From an uncultured Gemmatimonadota bacterium (GTDB lineage Bacteria > Gemmatimonadota > Gemmatimonadetes > Gemmatimonadales > GWC2-71-9), in the NCBI GenBank assembly GCA_946887295.1, contig CAMPKP010000109.1, positions 1 to 12,103 on the forward strand: a stretch of DNA of 12,103 nt. Direction: 5' to 3'. Position numbers and translations under genes: made by a program. Numbering within the stretch: position 1 is the stretch's first letter; each line of letters starts with the position of its first letter. Positions 7,731 through 12,103 of this stretch are shown here, one piece after another. The notes under the pieces were generated by a model. It did no database searches and was not told the origin of the DNA. It saw nothing but the letters and a program-made list of their open reading frames with translations.

Positions 7731-9283
7731 CGGAGGCCGGCGGCGCCGTCGAGCGGGAGCGGATCGCCGCGATCGACGTCGGCTCCAACTCGGTTCGCCT
7801 CCTGGTGGCCGAGTACGATCCGGCGGCCGGGCTCACCGTCATCGACGAGCTCAAGGACCAGCCGCGGCTCGCCGCCGGGCTGGCCTCGACCGGCTGCCTC
7901 GCGGAAGCCGCGATGGATCGCGCGCTCCAGACCCTGGGCCGGATGCGCGAGGTCTGCCAGCGGCGCAACGTCCGGCGGATCGCGGCGGTCGCCACCGCGG
8001 CGGTGCGCGAGGCGGAGAACGGCCCCTGGTTCGTCCGTCGAGTCCGCCAGGAGCTCGACATCCCGCTCCGCATCATCGATTCCGAGACCGAGGCCGCGCT
8101 CTCCTACCGCTCGGTCGCCCACCACTTCCCGCTCGCCGGCGAGCGCGCGCTGGTCGCCGACATCGGCGGCGGCAGCCTCGAGCTGATCGGCGCGGTGGAC
8201 GGCCTGGTCGAGCAGACCCTCTCGCTGCCACTCGGCGCCGTGCGACTCACCGAGCTCTACCTGCCCGGCGACCGGACCATCCAGCGCGAGCTGGCCGGAC
8301 TGCGGAAGCACACCCGCAAACAGCTCAAGCGGGGACTCTCGAGCCGCGAGTGGTCGGCCGCGGCCGTGATCGGCTCCGGCGGGACGTTCACCACCCTCGC
8401 GCGCATCACTCAGGCCCGCCGCGGCCTGGCCGCCGGCGACGGCGTGCACGGTGTCGCGGTCGAGGCCGCCGAGGTGGAGCGCCTGCTCGACTGGCTGGCC
8501 AGCCGGACGCCGGAGCAGCGCCGGCAGGTGCCGGGTCTGAATCCCGAGCGCGCCGACATCATCCTCGCCGGACTCGCCGTCACCGCCGAGCTGCTCGACT
8601 GGGTCCGCTCCCGGAGCATCACGGTGAGCGCGTTCGGCCTGCGGGAGGGGCTGCTGCTGGAGATGGCGGGCGCGGAGGAGCCGGTGGTGCGCGACCCGCT
8701 CCGACTCTTCCGCGAGTTCGCCGAGCGCTGCCAGTCGGACCGCCGGCACGTGGAGCAGGTCCGCCGGATCGCGCTCCAGCTCTTCGACCAGCTGGGCGAG
8801 ACGCTGGGCTGCGGCCCCGAGGAGCAGTTGCTCCTGGAGGCGGCGGGCCTGCTCCACGACGTCGGGCAGCTCGTGAGCTACCGGAAGCACCACAAGCACA
8901 GCTACAGCCTCCTCACCCACGCCGAGCGGCTGGGCCTCGCCCCGCGGGAGCGCGGCCTCGTCGCACTGATCAGCCGCTATCACCGCCGCACCGGTCCCCG
9001 GAAGACCCACCCGGAGCTCGCGGCGCTCCCCCCGGGCGATCAGGACATCGTGCGGCGGCTGAGCGCGATCCTGCGGGTGGCGGACGGGCTCGACCGCGGC
9101 CACTCCGCCGCGGTAGGGACGGTGACCGCCAGGCTGGGCCGGGACGCGCTGGTGCTCACGGTGACGCCCGCGAGCGGGCCTGCCGACCTGGGGCTGGAGT
9201 GCTGGGGGGCATCGCGGAAGGCCGACGTGCTCGCCAAGCTGCTTCGGCGGGACGTCGTGGTGACGCCGGTGGACGCTCAGTAG
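7727..9283 (+). CDS. ppx: Ppx/GppA-type exopolyphosphatase with HD domain
   Basis: The product is 518 residues from the ATG overlapping the phoU stop (ATGA). Residues 10-310 are the ASKHA-fold Ppx/GppA phosphatase. Its motifs are AIDVGSNSVRLLV (phosphate 1, about 15-27), SETEAALSY with the putative catalytic Glu near 120-122, DIGGGSLEL (145-153) and IGSGGTFTTLA (215-225). Residues about 330-500 are the C-terminal HD-type domain of long Ppx proteins, with LLHDVGQL (His377, Asp378), His391 and a later RVADGLDRG. The family removes terminal phosphate from polyphosphate or hydrolyses pppGpp; the long form and the pst-phoU neighbourhood favour polyphosphate. It is the last gene of the unit. Its 3' end overlaps the oppositely directed deoC-like gene by 7 bases, leaving no room for a terminator. 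Confidence 0.92.
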   Translation: MTEAGGAVERERIAAIDVGSNSVRLLVAEYDPAAGLTVIDELKDQPRLAAGLASTGCLAEAAMDRALQTLGRMREVCQRRNVRRIAAVATAAVREAENGPWFVRRVRQELDIPLRIIDSETEAALSYRSVAHHFPLAGERALVADIGGGSLELIGAVDGLVEQTLSLPLGAVRLTELYLPGDRTIQRELAGLRKHTRKQLKRGLSSREWSAAAVIGSGGTFTTLARITQARRGLAAGDGVHGVAVEAAEVERLLDWLASRTPEQRRQVPGLNPERADIILAGLAVTAELLDWVRSRSITVSAFGLREGLLLEMAGAEEPVVRDPLRLFREFAERCQSDRRHVEQVRRIALQLFDQLGETLGCGPEEQLLLEAAGLLHDVGQLVSYRKHHKHSYSLLTHAERLGLAPRERGLVALISRYHRRTGPRKTHPELAALPPGDQDIVRRLSAILRVADGLDRGHSAAVGTVTARLGRDALVLTVTPASGPADLGLECWGASRKADVLAKLLRRDVVVTPVDAQ

Positions 9284-10170
9284 CCCGATGCCGCCGAGGA
9301 GTCGCCGCCGCCCGCGCGTCGCAGGTCGGCCTCGAGCAGCCGGCTGAGCGGCGGGGCGGAAGGGCCGAGCAGGCCGGCCATCGAGGCGGCAGCGGAAGAC
9401 CCGATCCGATCGGCTCCCGCGAGCATCATCCGCAGCGCGGACTCCGCCGTTCGCACTCCTCCCGCGGCCTTCACTCCCAGGTCGGTGCCGACCGCCCTGC
9501 GGAGCAGCGAGACCGTGCCCTCGGCGGCGCCGCCGGCGGCGTGGAACCCCGTCGAGGTCACCAGAACCGCAGCGCCCGCGGCCTGGGCCACGAGACAGCC
9601 CGCCGCGATCTCGACCGGCTGGAGCGTCGCGGCCTCGAGAATCACGTGGACGGGCACGTCGCCGGCGGCATCCACCACCCGCCGAATGTCGTCCTCGACG
9701 TAGCGCCACTCGCCCGCTTTCGCCTGGCCGATCGCCATCACGACCTCGAGCTCGCCCGCACCCGCCCCGACGGCCAGCCGCGCCTCGGCCACCTTGGCCT
9801 TGGTCGCAGTGGCTCCCAACGGGAATCCGACAACGGTCCCCACCAGGATGCCGGAGCGCTCCAGCCGGGAGACGCAGTCGGTGACCCAGGAGCCGTTGAC
9901 GCACACCGAGCGCAGGCCGTAGCGCACCGCCTCGTCGCACAGGGCGAGCACGGCGTCGCGGCCCGCCTCAGGCTTCAGCAGCGTGTGATCGATGAAGCGG
10001 CCGATCCCGGGAGTCTCCCCCGCACCATCTCCGAGCCAGGGTGGCAGCCCCTCGACGGGCTCGTGGGGTGCCGCCGTCCACGACTCGACCATGGCCCGGG
10101 CCTGCTGGATCAGCTCGCCGCCGCCGTGCCGCGCGACGCTCTTGCGCCTGCGCCACCCGCGATCAGGCAT
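9277..10170 (-). CDS. DeoC/DERA-family aldolase-like protein lacking the Schiff-base lysine
   Basis: The product is 297 residues from an ATG at 10170 that overlaps the rhomboid stop by eight bases (ATGCCTGA); no good ribosome-binding site is seen. About 58 residues rich in Arg, Gly and Pro precede the core. Family motifs include FIDHTLLKPE (from about residue 59), SVCVNGSWV, GTVVGFPLGA, TSTGF, GVKAAGGVRTAESA and RIGSS. In E. coli DERA, Lys167 in the IKTSTG motif forms the Schiff base, and Asp102 and Lys201 assist. Here the Lys167 position is Val204 (codon 9561-9559), Asp102 is Glu142, the usual Asn two residues later in MVINIG is Ala, and KVIIET reads HVILEA. The Lys201 equivalent, Lys234, is kept. 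The family is clear, but 2-deoxyribose-5-phosphate cleavage is doubtful. Another aldolase or binding role, or loss of activity, are possibilities. The open frame extends upstream of 10170 but only by overlapping the rhomboid gene. Confidence 0.85.
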   Translation of the reverse strand: MPDRGWRRRKSVARHGGGELIQQARAMVESWTAAPHEPVEGLPPWLGDGAGETPGIGRFIDHTLLKPEAGRDAVLALCDEAVRYGLRSVCVNGSWVTDCVSRLERSGILVGTVVGFPLGATATKAKVAEARLAVGAGAGELEVVMAIGQAKAGEWRYVEDDIRRVVDAAGDVPVHVILEAATLQPVEIAAGCLVAQAAGAAVLVTSTGFHAAGGAAEGTVSLLRRAVGTDLGVKAAGGVRTAESALRMMLAGADRIGSSAAASMAGLLGPSAPPLSRLLEADLRRAGGGDSSAASGY

Positions 10171-10906
10171 ATCGTGCCAAGGCTCTGTGCCTGGCCACCA
10201 GCGCGTCGTTCTTGAACGCGAGCACCATGACGGCCCCGGCGACGAATCCGCCGGCGTGGGCCCAGAACGCGACGCCTCCGCCCTCCTCCGCGCCCAGGGC
10301 GGGAAGAGCACCCAGCAGCTGCAGCAGGAACCAGTAGCCGAGCATCACATAGGCCGGTACCGCGATCCTGGTGATGAAGAATCCGAGCACCACCAGCATG
10401 TGAACCCGGACGCGAGGGTAGAGGACGATGTACGCCCCCATCACGCCGCTGACCGCGCCCGACGCGCCGACCATGGGCACCGGACTGTCGGGGGTCACGA
10501 GGGTCTGGGTGGCGGCCGCGGCGAGTCCGGACAGAAGGTAGAACGACAGATAGCGCCCGTGCCCCATGGAGTCTTCCACGTTGTTTCCGAAGAGCCACAG
10601 AAACCACATGTTACCGATGAGGTGGAACCACCCGCCGTGCAGGAACATCGAGGTCAGCGGGGTGAACCATTCGCGGTCGGGGTCGACGACGCAGGCGGCA
10701 GTCGGACTGATGGGCACTCCGACACCCGGTGGCAGCCGTCCCAGGATCTCGCCCGGGATGAGCCCCAGCTCGCATACCGATCTCGACAGGCTGGGCTCGC
10801 TGCCCATCCCCTGGACCAGGACCCACGCCAGCACGTTGAGCCCGATCAGCGCCGCCGTGACGACCGGAGTTGCGAGGGTGGGATTGTCGTCGCGGTAGGG
10901 GAACAT
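10163..10906 (-). CDS. Rhomboid family intramembrane serine protease
   Basis: The product is 247 residues. The start MFPYRDDNPT is the usual N-terminus of this rhomboid group, so the ATG at 10906 is well supported, although the upstream bases contain no Shine-Dalgarno match. Membrane helices are seen near residues 14-33, 93-108, 119-135, 143-162, 168-187 and 212-231. Catalytic features are HGGWFHLIGNM (His95, Asn99), GASGAVSG with nucleophile Ser149, and FWAHAGGF with His217, so the Ser-His dyad and oxyanion-side residues are intact. The protein should cleave membrane-anchored substrates within the inner membrane; its substrate is unknown. A roughly 45-residue loop between the first two helices, carrying two Cys residues, is typical of this subgroup. 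The stop overlaps the start of the deoC-like gene, which suggests cotranscription. Confidence 0.93.
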   Translation of the reverse strand: MFPYRDDNPTLATPVVTAALIGLNVLAWVLVQGMGSEPSLSRSVCELGLIPGEILGRLPPGVGVPISPTAACVVDPDREWFTPLTSMFLHGGWFHLIGNMWFLWLFGNNVEDSMGHGRYLSFYLLSGLAAAATQTLVTPDSPVPMVGASGAVSGVMGAYIVLYPRVRVHMLVVLGFFITRIAVPAYVMLGYWFLLQLLGALPALGAEEGGGVAFWAHAGGFVAGAVMVLAFKNDALVARHRALARYA

Positions 10907-10922
10907 GGAGGAATAGTAGTGA

Positions 10923-12103
<1,181 letters not shown>

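Noticed and set aside
7691..9940. A very long (749-codon) open frame on the minus strand opposite ppx
   Set aside because: The translation is low-complexity and Arg/Gly/Ala-rich, with no family motif, and it lies antisense to a clearly real ppx and out of frame with the deoC-like gene. It is a GC-rich shadow.

Overview
The window is GC-rich, gene-dense DNA from a diderm bacterium. The outer-membrane porin ending in a C-terminal Phe, the E. coli-type PstS, the roughly 70% GC and the frequent GTG starts all fit a soil or sediment Gram-negative lineage. Gemmatimonadota or a similar high-GC phylum is a guess; no rRNA or other decisive marker is present.

Bases 1-9283 (+ strand) form a phosphate-starvation locus. 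In order it holds the 3' part of a PhoR-type sensor kinase, a phosphate-selective (OprO/OprP-like) porin, the complete high-affinity phosphate ABC transporter (pstS, pstC, pstA and two tandem pstB genes), phoU, and a Ppx/GppA exopolyphosphatase with an HD domain. From pstC onward every junction overlaps by 4-8 bases, so pstC-pstA-pstB1-pstB2-phoU-ppx looks like one translationally coupled unit. The logic is sensing (PhoR/PhoU), outer-membrane uptake (porin), periplasmic capture (PstS), inner-membrane import (PstCAB) and mobilisation of stored polyphosphate (Ppx). Two candidate Pho-box arrays with an 11-bp period lie upstream of the porin and upstream of pstC.

Bases 9277-10906 (- strand) hold a rhomboid protease gene followed by an overlapping deoC-family gene that converges on ppx, with the two 3' ends overlapping by 7 bases. 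The DeoC-like protein keeps the fold motifs but lacks the Schiff-base lysine and has changes at other active-site positions, so it may not be a deoxyribose-phosphate aldolase. Upstream of these, on the same strand, is a 49-residue membrane protein of the Lmo0937/DUF5670 type with a very strong ribosome-binding site.

Bases 11415-12103 (+ strand) are the 5' part of dnaK, cut by the window end. The 288-bp divergent gap between the small membrane protein and dnaK carries two copies of a 17-bp near-palindromic element that are not explained by a standard CIRCE site.

Most of the window is a conventional Pho regulon. The points that stand out are the catalytically altered DeoC, the Pho-box-like arrays and the duplicated element upstream of dnaK.
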